From CAXGUU01 sp964012875 (GTDB lineage Bacteria; Pseudomonadota; Gammaproteobacteria; Ga0077536): DNA of 17,528 bases. The position numbers were made by a program, and so were the translations under genes. The notes beneath the pieces are model-generated. The model did no database searches. It had not been told where the DNA came from and saw nothing but the letters and a program-made list of their open reading frames with translations. Position 1 is the first letter of the stretch. The number at the start of each line of letters is the position of its first letter. Positions 8,385 through 14,751 of this stretch are shown one piece after another. Location of the stretch: assembly GCA_964012875.1 (NCBI GenBank), contig CAXGUU010000037.1, positions 1 through 17,528 of the forward strand, in the 5' to 3' direction.

Positions 8385-8422
8385 GCCTTCTCGGCGCGCG
8401 AGTACGCGGCCGCCGAGAAGGC
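8385..8422. repeat. Strong inverted repeat / hairpin 3' of the small membrane protein gene
   Basis: GCCTTCTCGGCG (8385-8396) is perfectly complementary to CGCCGAGAAGGC (8411-8422). Inside, CGCG (8397-8400) can pair with CGCG (8405-8408) around an AGTA loop, leaving a two-base bulge, so the stem is 16 bp in all. It lies 40 bp after the stop of the 75-residue gene on the - strand. No T-run follows on either strand, so it is not a classical intrinsic terminator. It may end or protect the transcript, or be part of an unannotated RNA. Confidence 0.7.
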
Positions 8423-8461
8423 CATTCTGAGTTTAAGTAAGGATGATAAAAGTCTCGTGTT

Positions 8462-8689
8462 TCAAGCCGAGTTTTTATTTATCAAGTAAAGGATGATGGC
8501 AACCGCTATAAGTCCAACGAGACCCCCGTCACCAAGCGTTGTAACAATTGATAGCAGATTGGCGACGACATCCCCGCCGACGAACGGGACGGCAGCACCG
8601 AAGATGACCTGCAGAATCACCGCTACGGCAATTAACAACAAGCCTACTTCGACCACTTCCCGTAAGAAACGTTTCGCAGTGTCAAGCAT
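8462..8689 (-). CDS. Small two-helix membrane protein of unknown function
   Basis: I do not recognise this 75-residue protein. It starts with a short charged amphipathic segment (M-L-D-T-A-K-R-F-L-R-E). Two hydrophobic helices follow, about residues 13-33 (V-E-V-G-L-L-L-I-A-V-A-V-I-L-Q-V-I-F-G-A) and about 53-70 (G-G-L-V-G-L-I-A-V-A-I-I-L-Y-L), joined by a loop with P-F-V-G-G-D. The end is polar (N-K-N-S-A). The gene is supported by an excellent ribosome site, GAGGGA (8696-8701 on the complement), six bases before ATG 8689, and by a plausible promoter upstream. It stands alone between two long non-coding stretches. A real inner-membrane protein is likely; its function is unknown. Confidence 0.75.
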   Translation of the reverse strand: MLDTAKRFLREVVEVGLLLIAVAVILQVIFGAAVPFVGGDVVANLLSIVTTLGDGGLVGLIAVAIILYLINKNSA

Positions 8690-8725
8690 AAATATTCCCT
8701 CGTCTATCTCATTGGTTTAGTGCGT

Positions 8726-8759
8726 CAGCATACAATATGCTGCGACCACCCAGCATCAA
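8726..8759 (-). promoter_or_regulatory. Promoter with overlapping palindrome for the small membrane protein gene
   Basis: On the - strand TTGATG (8754-8759) and TATTGT (8732-8737) are separated by 16 bp and resemble sigma70 -35 and -10 boxes, about 43 bp before the ATG. A perfect palindrome CAGCATA-CAA-TATGCTG (8726-8742) covers the -10 box, a good place for a repressor operator. The function is inferred from position only. Confidence 0.4.
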
Positions 8760-9097
8760 TTACACTAGATTTAGTTTTTATGCAACTTTTTTCTTTATTT
8801 TGCTCATCTGTGGTTGGCAAACCGAGGTGAATTTAGCAGCGCGGCTCTGCTAGCTTATATAAGGTCGTTCCACCAAACCCAGGGTGCACCCATTCTTAGA
8901 TGCGGTAAATTTCGCGGACTATCGCAGCCACCGGCACCCAAAACCTCGAAATAAATTTATAAAATCTATAATAAACAATAAATTAATTATCAGATTAGAG
9001 GTTAAATATAATTTATGGCGTTGGATACTATTGCTTCAATGATTGCGCATAATGTATATTATGTTAAATTATGACTGCACTATTCATGGCTCATAAT

Positions 9098-9112
9098 GAC
9101 CGGCCGCCGGTC
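9098..9112 (-). terminator. Possible terminator hairpin after the SDR gene
   Basis: GACCGG-CGG-CCGGTC, read on the - strand, forms a perfect 6-bp stem 16 bp after the SDR stop codon. The bases that follow (ATTATG) are AT-rich but not a U-tract, so intrinsic termination would be weak. Confidence 0.35.
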
Positions 9113-9127
9113 TTACATACGGAGCGG

Positions 9128-9892
9128 TTATTCCCCGCTGCCCATGTAACCGCCATCGACCTGCAGGACAGAGCCCGTGGTAAAGCTGGAGGCCCTGCTC
9201 GCGAAATACAGCGCCGCGCCGACAATCTCCTCAGGTTCGCCACCGCGGGCGATGGCCATCCGCTCGGCGCGTAGATTGAAGGCATCCAGGTCCCAAGCTT
9301 TCGAAATATCGGTCAAAAACGGACCGGCCATAATGCAATTGACCCGGACAGAAGGCCCGTAAGCGTGCGCGAACGTACCGGTAATCGCATTCAGGCCGGC
9401 TTTAGCGGCTCCGTATGGTTGCGAACCGGGACTTGGGGCTATCGATGCGGTGCTGGAGATATTAATGATACTCCCGCCGTCTCCATCGGCCATACGCTTG
9501 CCGACCAATGCCATCAGCCGAAAAGGCCCCTTGAGATTGATAGCGACCACCTTATCGAAGAGTTCCTCCGTAACCTGGTCCAGAGACGGGTACAGGGGTG
9601 ACAAGCCGGCGTTGTTCACAAGGATGTCCACTTTGCCGAAATGGTTGTAAATGGCGCCCACTGCGGTATCGAGTTCGTCCCATTTGCCGACGTGGCAGGC
9701 ATATGGGAAGGCTTTGCGCCCTGATTTTTCGATTTCAGCGGCCGTTTCTTCACATTTTCCAATTTTTCGGCTGACCACGGCGATGTCTGCGCCTCGATCG
9801 GCGAACGCGAGCGCCATTTGTCGGCCTAATCCCCGGCTTCCACCGGTAATCATCGCAACTTTACCGCTCAGGTCGAATAGGTCCCCGCTCAT
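9128..9892 (-). CDS. SDR family NAD(P)-dependent oxidoreductase
   Basis: This is a classical short-chain dehydrogenase/reductase of 254 residues. The Rossmann cofactor motif T-G-G-S-R-G-L-G is at residues 16-23, and Arg42 at the end of the second strand (V-V-S-R-K) suggests NADP(H). NNAG is at 93-96. The catalytic triad is Ser147 (I-N-I-S-S), Tyr160 and Lys164 (YGAAK), with the C-terminal D-G-G-Y. It resembles FabG/gluconate-dehydrogenase-like SDRs; the substrate cannot be named. The start ATG 9892 has an AGGGGA ribosome site five bases upstream and its own promoter. A terminator separates it from the upstream 2-oxoacid oxidoreductase operon on the same strand, so its link to that enzyme is only by proximity. 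Confidence 0.9.
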   Translation of the reverse strand: MSGDLFDLSGKVAMITGGSRGLGRQMALAFADRGADIAVVSRKIGKCEETAAEIEKSGRKAFPYACHVGKWDELDTAVGAIYNHFGKVDILVNNAGLSPLYPSLDQVTEELFDKVVAINLKGPFRLMALVGKRMADGDGGSIINISSTASIAPSPGSQPYGAAKAGLNAITGTFAHAYGPSVRVNCIMAGPFLTDISKAWDLDAFNLRAERMAIARGGEPEEIVGAALYFASRASSFTTGSVLQVDGGYMGSGE

Positions 9893-9920
9893 GTTGTCCC
9901 CTTTTATATTGATTTAGCCA

Positions 9921-9949
9921 TTTATCCGGCAGAAATCGGTTGCGGTCAA
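9921..9949 (-). promoter_or_regulatory. Sigma70-like promoter of the SDR gene
   Basis: On the - strand TTGACC (9944-9949) and GATAAA (9921-9926) are separated by exactly 17 bp and lie about 29 bp before the SDR start codon. The -35 matches the consensus in five of six positions and the -10 in four. It lies just downstream of the terminator at 9997-10020, giving the SDR independent transcription. Confidence 0.5.
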
Positions 9950-9996
9950 AGGTACCCCGCCCCACAACGACGCGCCAGCTGACATTTCATGCAGGC

Positions 9997-10020
9997 AAAA
10001 AAAAAGGGCCATCCCGGCCC
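9997..10020 (-). terminator. Rho-independent terminator of the korB-containing operon
   Basis: Read on the - strand, GGGCC-GGGAT-GGCCC is followed directly by nine T residues (A-run at 9997-10005 on the + strand). This is the clearest intrinsic terminator in the window and ends the frhB-korA-korB transcript, about 80 bp after the korB stop. Confidence 0.8.
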
Positions 10021-10038
10021 CGAATAATCGTTGCAATC

Positions 10039-10067
10039 ATGCTGGAGCGCAGGGCAGCGCTCCGCAT
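10039..10067 (-). repeat. Hairpin between korB and its terminator
   Basis: GGAGCGC (10044-10050) pairs perfectly with GCGCTCC (10057-10063). ATGC (10039-10042) pairs with GCAT (10064-10067) after a one-base bulge, making an 11-bp stem with a six-base loop in the 3' untranslated region of the operon. It could protect the mRNA 3' end. Confidence 0.6.
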
Positions 10068-10090
10068 GGAAGTGTGGGAGGAGGCAACAA

Positions 10091-10108
10091 AAGGTAATCC
10101 ATTACCTT
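10091..10108 (-). repeat. Palindrome spanning the korB stop codon
   Basis: AAGGTAAT-CC-ATTACCTT is a perfect 8-bp inverted repeat that includes the TAA stop of korB (10102-10104). On the - strand it is followed by TTTTG. It could act as a weak first terminator or a translation-stop structure ahead of the two hairpins downstream. Confidence 0.5.
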
Positions 10109-10968
10109 ATGAAAGAATTCAGCGCATCTTGGAACGTGTCCTTGAGAAACGGCGCACCCACGTCCTGCAAGGCAGGCGGTGCTTCAACACTTTTGCTCAA
10201 GGCTGCCTTCTCCAGTGCTACATGGTCGTTTTGGTAAATCAGCCCAAGGGGGAGCCTCCCCTGTTCGCGCAATTCCGTCATTCTCACGAAAGCAGCGCCT
10301 CGGTCTGAAGAGTCGTATCCGTCTTCCTCGTCAACGTCGTAGACCATGGTTCTCCAATCCCGATAGGTGTCGTTGTAGGTAACGCAGGGAGACAACACTT
10401 CGACAAATGACATGCCTTTGCCCGAACGGCTGTGATCGAGCGCCGCGGTGGTTATTCGTAGCAATTGCGCCGGCTCACCGCTGTAAGCGCGCGCGATGAA
10501 GGTTGAGCCAGGGATGCTTAAACCGAGCATCACTGGATCCATATCGTCTTCGACATTCCCGCCCCATCCGTTCGGCGCAATGGGAGAAGCCTGTCCCTTG
10601 GTGAGGCCGTAAGTGCCATTGGCCATGACAATGTAGGTGATGCCGGGATTACGCTTGAACGAGTGCATCAGATGGCCACCACCAATGGCATAGCCATCGC
10701 CGTCGCCGCCAACGCCAACCACAGTCAGTTCCGGATTGGCCAGTTTAGCACCGGTACAGGTCGGTAAAACGCGACCGTGCAGCGCGTGGTAGCCATAACA
10801 CGACAGATTATTCTGCAACGTACCCGAACAGCCGATGCCCGCCACGACAAAACGCTCATGCGCGGCGACCCCCAGTTCCTCCAAACCGTTAACCAAAGCT
10901 TGCAGGACGCCGAAATCGCCGCAGCCAGCGCACCAGATCGGGCGCGAAGGTGTAAAAGTTTTCGTCAT
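10102..10968 (-). CDS. korB: 2-oxoacid:ferredoxin oxidoreductase, beta subunit
   Basis: The beta subunit binds thiamine diphosphate and an iron-sulfur cluster and, with the alpha/gamma chain, converts a 2-oxoacid plus CoA into acyl-CoA, CO2 and reduced ferredoxin. The 288 residues fit the family. Likely [4Fe-4S] ligands are Cys13 and Cys16 (W-C-A-G-C-G-D), Cys47 (G-I-G-C-S-G) and Cys195 (S-P-C-V-T-Y-N). The thiamine motif is G-D-G-D-G at 88-92, continuing to N-G-T-Y-G-L-T-K-G-Q-A-S-P at 117-129. The residue before Asn117 is Ala where the family usually has Asp. The YGLTKGQ form points to the 2-oxoglutarate-type (Kor) group rather than classical pyruvate enzymes, but substrate is not certain. 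The start ATG overlaps the korA stop (ATGA). Confidence 0.92.
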   Translation of the reverse strand: MTKTFTPSRPIWCAGCGDFGVLQALVNGLEELGVAAHERFVVAGIGCSGTLQNNLSCYGYHALHGRVLPTCTGAKLANPELTVVGVGGDGDGYAIGGGHLMHSFKRNPGITYIVMANGTYGLTKGQASPIAPNGWGGNVEDDMDPVMLGLSIPGSTFIARAYSGEPAQLLRITTAALDHSRSGKGMSFVEVLSPCVTYNDTYRDWRTMVYDVDEEDGYDSSDRGAAFVRMTELREQGRLPLGLIYQNDHVALEKAALSKSVEAPPALQDVGAPFLKDTFQDALNSFIR

Positions 10969-12749
10969 GCTACGTCCGCCTTTCTCAAATCGAGTTCTTT
11001 GATTACAAAATCAGCCAGCTTCTTCGCTTTCATAGGCGTGCCGTCAAATTGCAGGTAACTGATGATGTTTTCCTCCAGCCCACCGCAAGACTTGATCAGA
11101 TTGGCTATCTGGCCGATCGCGTTGTATTCGACGACGAAGACCTTTTTGCGACCGACTGTGAACGCCGGCGTTTCGTCGAGCATCGGGAACAGGGTTCGTG
11201 GCTGGTGATACTGCGTATAAATGCCCTGCTCCTGGAGGATATCCATCGCTTCGCGAATCACGCCAAAAGTTGCGCCAACGCCGATAAAACCGATCTCAGC
11301 GGTGTCGGGACCATGATTTATCGCCCGTGGCAGGTCAGCCTTCATGGATTCCATCTTGCGCAGCCTTTTTTCAACCATGTCGACCCGGTTAATCGGGTCG
11401 GTGGAGACAAGGCCCCACTCGTCGTGCTCAGCACCCTGCACCAACCACATGCCTCCGGGCGTGCCAGGAATCGAGTACTCCGACACGCCGTCTTTGGTGA
11501 ACGCATAGCGCCTGTATTCTTCCTTGGCCGCCAAATCCTCGGATGTCAGTCGTTTACCGCGATCAATCGACACCTGCTCGAAGTCGAACGGCTCGATACT
11601 GGCCAGATTTTGCGAAATCGCCTGATCGAGGGCGATAAACACCGGAATCTGGTACTGTTCAGCCAGATTCGTGGCAGCAATGGCGATGTCAAAACACTCT
11701 TTCGGTGTTCCCGGTGCTAATACAGCTCTCGGAAAGTCGCCATGACCACCGTATACAAGCAGATTGATGTCCGATTGCTCGGGTTTGGTCGGAAGGCCGG
11801 TACTGGGTCCACCGCGCTGGGCGTCAACGATGACGAGCGGAATTTCGCACATCCCTAGCTGGCCGATTCCTTCCTGCATCAGCGAGATACCCGGTCCACA
11901 GGTTGCGGTCATCGCGCGGGCCCCGGCCAGCGCCGCCCCCAGAGCCATGTTGATCGAGGACAGCTCATCCTCCGCTTGACGCACAACACCGCCGAATTTA
12001 GGCATCCACTTGGTCAGCCACTCCATGATCTCGGTGGACGGTGTAATGGGGTACCCGGCGAAAAACCGCCCGCCTGCCGCGGCGAAACCGAATGCTGTCG
12101 CCTCGTTACCGGTAATCAGCATTTGTGGTTTTGCTTCGGCGGTTTCGAACGCATAGCGCCCCGAACCCACCGACAGGCCGGCGTCGTCGGCCAGTCCGAA
12201 GCCGATATCCAATGCCTCGAGGTTGTATTTGAGAAGTTGCGCGCCGCGGCGGGCAAATCGCTTGTTGAACGATTGCCTCATTTCCTCGTCATCCAGACCG
12301 AGGAAGCGACCGACAACCGCAAAAGCAATACTGTTCTTATAGATATCGCGACGAAAACTTTTTACCGCACAACGACTTAGCGGAACCCCGATGAGGCGTG
12401 CACCCTCGGGTATGTCGACGTCGTCACCGAGATCTCCGGCCGAATTGTCGTAAATAACGACACTAGTTGAGTCCAACCGGTAGGCATAGAGCTTCACAGC
12501 CAGCGTGTCGAAGGCGACCAGCAGGTCGAGCTTACTGCCGATGCATAAGCGATCGCCGAGAAACCCACGTAATGTCGCGGAGGTGATACCGCCTTTTATG
12601 CGCGAACGGACGTCTCGTTCGGTGTAGACCTTCATGCCGCCACCACGCAGCACATCAGCCAGGATATTAATGACTGTAAGGGACCCATCGCCGCCCTGCC
12701 CCCCGCAGATTACATTGATGTCTTCTGCCCTTGGCTTGGTGTCAGTCAT
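10965..12749 (-). CDS. korA: 2-oxoacid:ferredoxin oxidoreductase, fused gamma-alpha subunit
   Basis: The 594 residues comprise two domains. The gamma (CoA/ferredoxin oxidoreductase) domain comes first, about residues 10-190, opening with I-C-G-G-Q-G-G-D-G-S and holding E-R-D-V-R-S-R-I-K-G-G. The alpha domain starts near 205 with G-N-E-A-T-A-F-G-F-A-A-A-G-G and G-Y-P-I-T-P-S-T-E-I. It continues with A-E-D-E-L-S-S-I-N-M-A-L-G-A and the G-G-P-S-T-G-L-P-T-K-P-E-Q-S-D segment, typical of KorA-type fused chains. The gamma-alpha fusion and length (about 570-630 in relatives) suit the two-subunit KorAB class. The start ATG 12749 has AGAGGG about eight bases upstream and overlaps the end of the FrhB-like gene by 8 bp. 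The stop overlaps korB by 4 bp, so the three are one translationally linked operon. Confidence 0.92.
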   Translation of the reverse strand: MTDTKPRAEDINVICGGQGGDGSLTVINILADVLRGGGMKVYTERDVRSRIKGGITSATLRGFLGDRLCIGSKLDLLVAFDTLAVKLYAYRLDSTSVVIYDNSAGDLGDDVDIPEGARLIGVPLSRCAVKSFRRDIYKNSIAFAVVGRFLGLDDEEMRQSFNKRFARRGAQLLKYNLEALDIGFGLADDAGLSVGSGRYAFETAEAKPQMLITGNEATAFGFAAAGGRFFAGYPITPSTEIMEWLTKWMPKFGGVVRQAEDELSSINMALGAALAGARAMTATCGPGISLMQEGIGQLGMCEIPLVIVDAQRGGPSTGLPTKPEQSDINLLVYGGHGDFPRAVLAPGTPKECFDIAIAATNLAEQYQIPVFIALDQAISQNLASIEPFDFEQVSIDRGKRLTSEDLAAKEEYRRYAFTKDGVSEYSIPGTPGGMWLVQGAEHDEWGLVSTDPINRVDMVEKRLRKMESMKADLPRAINHGPDTAEIGFIGVGATFGVIREAMDILQEQGIYTQYHQPRTLFPMLDETPAFTVGRKKVFVVEYNAIGQIANLIKSCGGLEENIISYLQFDGTPMKAKKLADFVIKELDLRKADVA

Positions 12750-14067
12750 TGGCTTTGCCCTCTTTAGCTACGGTTTTTTTCTTCTTTGGCGGCGGTGGCG
12801 GCAACGGACGCCACTCCTTGGCTGAATTACCCTCTTCCCAACCACGGTAGTAGTTCTTGGGGTCAAGATTACCGATTTCCGTGCGCTCATCGAGCGTTGG
12901 CATGAGCGCCGGCAAAGGCCGGTTTCTCTTGTAAATCGAGAGCCTTTCGACAAGTTCTTTGCCTTTGGGCGCTTCGTCGAATTCCTTGGTCTCGACCCAT
13001 CCATCATCGACCAGTGCCTGCCAGGCCTTATGCCCGGCTTCGGTACGAATCACGGTAAAGGTCCAGTTGTCGATGCCGATGCCACCGAGCCCGATGTCTG
13101 CTGTGTCTGCTGAATAGTCCATGCAGTAAAGGCAGGCGGGTCGGGCGTATTTACCCATCTTTTTGAGCGATCGCGAGTCCTCTCGCCCATCGGCCAGCTT
13201 GATCACTATCTTGCCTTTGATATTGATATTGGCGATGTCCTTTTTAGGCACCTCCATCTCTTCGGCAAGCCAGTCGACGCCCTCTTCTGTGAAGGATTCA
13301 GAGCAAAAGAGCCCGATCACCAGGCCGATGTTCTGTTTGTACCATTCTGCGACGTCCAGCCGGATGCTTGAATGCTGCATCTGACGGACGCCGTTGACCT
13401 GGCACGGCACACCAACAACGGCCAGTGGGCTGATGTCTTTTTTCATCGCCTCGACTAGGGCTAAGGTGTTCGGCTGGTAGGTATATCGGGACCGCATCCC
13501 TGCGATCACTTGCTCCGGCGTCGTCTGTAACATGGAGGAACCCATCTGCGGATTCTCTGCGTGCTCCTCCCCTGCTACAGCGCCGGCGATGGTGCCGTTT
13601 TTCATACCGTGAATCAGCAACGCAGTGCACACACCGCCGTCCTGACCGTGCTCGACCCAGGCTTTCTCCGTCGCTCGGGCGTAAACCCCGTACGCGTACG
13701 GGCCGAATCCTGTGTCCTGAACCGGTTCTTTCAGACCGATTTGATCATTCAAATCTTTATCCGTCGGTCTCAGGACAGGACAAACATCGACACAAAGCTC
13801 ACAAAAAACACAGGCATCGTGCCGCGTGTCGACCGGTTTTTCGTCTTTAAAGTCAAAAACGTCGACCGGGCATATCGCCAGACATGCTGCGCAACCGATG
13901 CACTTGTCCGGGTTAATCACCTCTTCCATCAACATATCCACGGCTTTGAAGCCGCCGCGGTTGTATTCCATACGCCAGGCGTAGGCCCACTCGTTGGGGT
14001 CTGCGCCTTCGTCCAAGAGCTTGCGATAGCGGCCACGCACTTCGTCAGTCAGGTGGTCAAGGTCCAA
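12742..14067 (-). CDS. Coenzyme F420 hydrogenase/dehydrogenase beta-subunit (FrhB) family iron-sulfur flavoprotein
   Basis: The 441 residues begin with about 50 residues of helical lead. A two-cluster ferredoxin domain follows, Cys56/59/62 plus Cys66 and Cys86/89/92 plus Cys96 (C-I-G-C-A-A-C-L-A-I-C-P and C-V-F-C-E-L-C-V-D-V-C-P). The FrhB/FdhB N- and C-terminal domains come next: G-V-C-T-A-L-L, V-V-G-V-P-C-Q-V-N-G, A-C-L-Y-C-M-D-Y and A-D-I-G-L-G-G-I-G. The tail is unusual: P-L-P-P-P-P-P-K-K-K-K-T. Family members are FAD enzymes that exchange electrons with ferredoxin or F420 (for example FrhB, BciB, plant HCAR). The start is TTG 14067 with AAGGAG six bases upstream. As first gene of the operon with korAB it is probably an electron-transfer partner. 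Use of F420 itself is not implied. Confidence 0.85.
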   Translation of the reverse strand: MDLDHLTDEVRGRYRKLLDEGADPNEWAYAWRMEYNRGGFKAVDMLMEEVINPDKCIGCAACLAICPVDVFDFKDEKPVDTRHDACVFCELCVDVCPVLRPTDKDLNDQIGLKEPVQDTGFGPYAYGVYARATEKAWVEHGQDGGVCTALLIHGMKNGTIAGAVAGEEHAENPQMGSSMLQTTPEQVIAGMRSRYTYQPNTLALVEAMKKDISPLAVVGVPCQVNGVRQMQHSSIRLDVAEWYKQNIGLVIGLFCSESFTEEGVDWLAEEMEVPKKDIANINIKGKIVIKLADGREDSRSLKKMGKYARPACLYCMDYSADTADIGLGGIGIDNWTFTVIRTEAGHKAWQALVDDGWVETKEFDEAPKGKELVERLSIYKRNRPLPALMPTLDERTEIGNLDPKNYYRGWEEGNSAKEWRPLPPPPPKKKKTVAKEGKAND

Positions 14068-14166
14068 AATTTGCTCCTTCGCTGTTTGGTCGGTCGCCGT
14101 AAACGATTAATCCCAGCGTTGTCGACTAGAATTGTGGTATTCGGATATTGAAATTTGTGGAAATAG
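14068..14166. promoter_or_regulatory. Divergent promoter/operator region between the frhB-korAB operon and tetR
   Basis: These 99 bp separate two genes read in opposite directions, so promoters for both must lie here or in the neighbouring gene ends. I could not identify convincing -35/-10 pairs. Visible candidates for regulator contacts are the 8-bp palindrome GATTAATC (14105-14112), GTCGAC in the centre, and two direct TTGTGG copies at 14132-14137 and 14155-14160. The divergent layout is typical of a TetR protein repressing its neighbour and itself; this is an inference. Confidence 0.45.
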
Positions 14167-14751
14167 ATGACAAAAACGGCCAAAGAAACGCTGCATCGGG
14201 ACGTCTGGCTCAAAAAGGCGCTCGATGTGCTGTTTTCGCATGGCATTAACGATGTCAAGGTTGAAATCCTTGCGCGTGAGCTCGATGTCACCAAGGGCAG
14301 CTTTTACTGGCATTTCAAGAACCGCGAAGCTCTGCTAAACGAGATGGTCGACTGGTGGCGGAACAATCAGTTCGAGTTCATTAAAACCCTCGACGTCGGC
14401 CACATTCGGGATGCCCCGAATCTGATCCGCTCGGTTATTGATTTCACCGATCATACCGATGACTCCCACCATGATGTCGCAATGCGCGAATTTGCGCGAT
14501 TCAACGACTACGCTGCCCTTGCGGTCGCCGAAATCGACCAGCGGCGTATTGATTATTTGAAACTACTCTTCGCGGCGGCCGGATTCGACGAAGCCGAGTC
14601 TTTACTTCGCGCTCAGGCGCTGTATTTCTACCAAGTCGGTGAATACACCACCTCTCTCAACGTGCCCGACGATTTGCGCGACGAACTCGCCGAACGACGA
14701 TTCCACTTGCTGCTTTCTGATATACCGGACGATTCCGGAAATAGCGAGTAA
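14167..14751 (+). CDS. TetR/AcrR family transcriptional regulator
   Basis: The 194 residues are typical of the family. The N-terminal helix-turn-helix is at about 10-58, with the recognition region L-A-R-E-L-D-V-T-K-G-S-F-Y-W-H-F-K-N-R-E-A-L-L. The C-terminal ligand and dimer domain has no recognisable specificity. Its gene is divergent from frhB-korA-korB and separated by 99 bp, so it most likely controls that operon, perhaps sensing a CoA ester or the 2-oxoacid substrate class. GGA lies five to seven bases before ATG 14167, a modest ribosome site. The family is secure; target and ligand are inferred. Confidence 0.9.
   Translation: MTKTAKETLHRDVWLKKALDVLFSHGINDVKVEILARELDVTKGSFYWHFKNREALLNEMVDWWRNNQFEFIKTLDVGHIRDAPNLIRSVIDFTDHTDDSHHDVAMREFARFNDYAALAVAEIDQRRIDYLKLLFAAAGFDEAESLLRAQALYFYQVGEYTTSLNVPDDLRDELAERRFHLLLSDIPDDSGNSE

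Larger units (their letters stand above)
8048..8461. other. Intergenic region upstream of the TauE/SafE gene, with inverted repeats
   Basis: About 414 bp separates the divergently read-out TauE gene (- strand, left) from the 3' end of the small membrane protein gene (- strand, right). The left 90 bp is AT-rich and should hold the TauE promoter and a candidate operator at 8098-8122. The middle (about 8130-8380) has normal composition and no recognisable gene. The right part holds the long hairpin at 8385-8422. A 53-codon frame 8130-8291 is open, but it lacks a ribosome site and recognisable features. Confidence 0.6.
8690..9127. other. AT-rich intergenic region with several inverted repeats, no gene seen
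   Basis: These 438 bp contain no convincing coding frame. The right end of this region lies at the 3' side of the - strand SDR gene. From 8941 to 9070 the DNA is strikingly AT-rich. Structures visible are the promoter palindrome at 8726-8742, TAGCAG/CTGCTA at 8834-8852, AACCTC/GAGGTT bracketing an AT block at 8942-9003, CATAATGTATATTATG at 9048-9063, and a small GC hairpin at 9098-9112. Confidence 0.6.

Noticed and set aside
11049..11720. 223-codon + strand frame opposite korA
   Set aside because: Shadow of the korA coding sequence; no recognisable protein.
12742..14067. Reading the FrhB-like protein as evidence that the organism makes coenzyme F420
   Set aside because: Many FrhB-family proteins (BciB, HCAR) use FAD and ferredoxin, and no F420 synthesis gene is in the window.
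13561..14151. 196-codon open frame on the + strand opposite the start of the FrhB-like gene
   Set aside because: It is antisense to a well-supported gene with clear ferredoxin motifs and shows no domain of its own.
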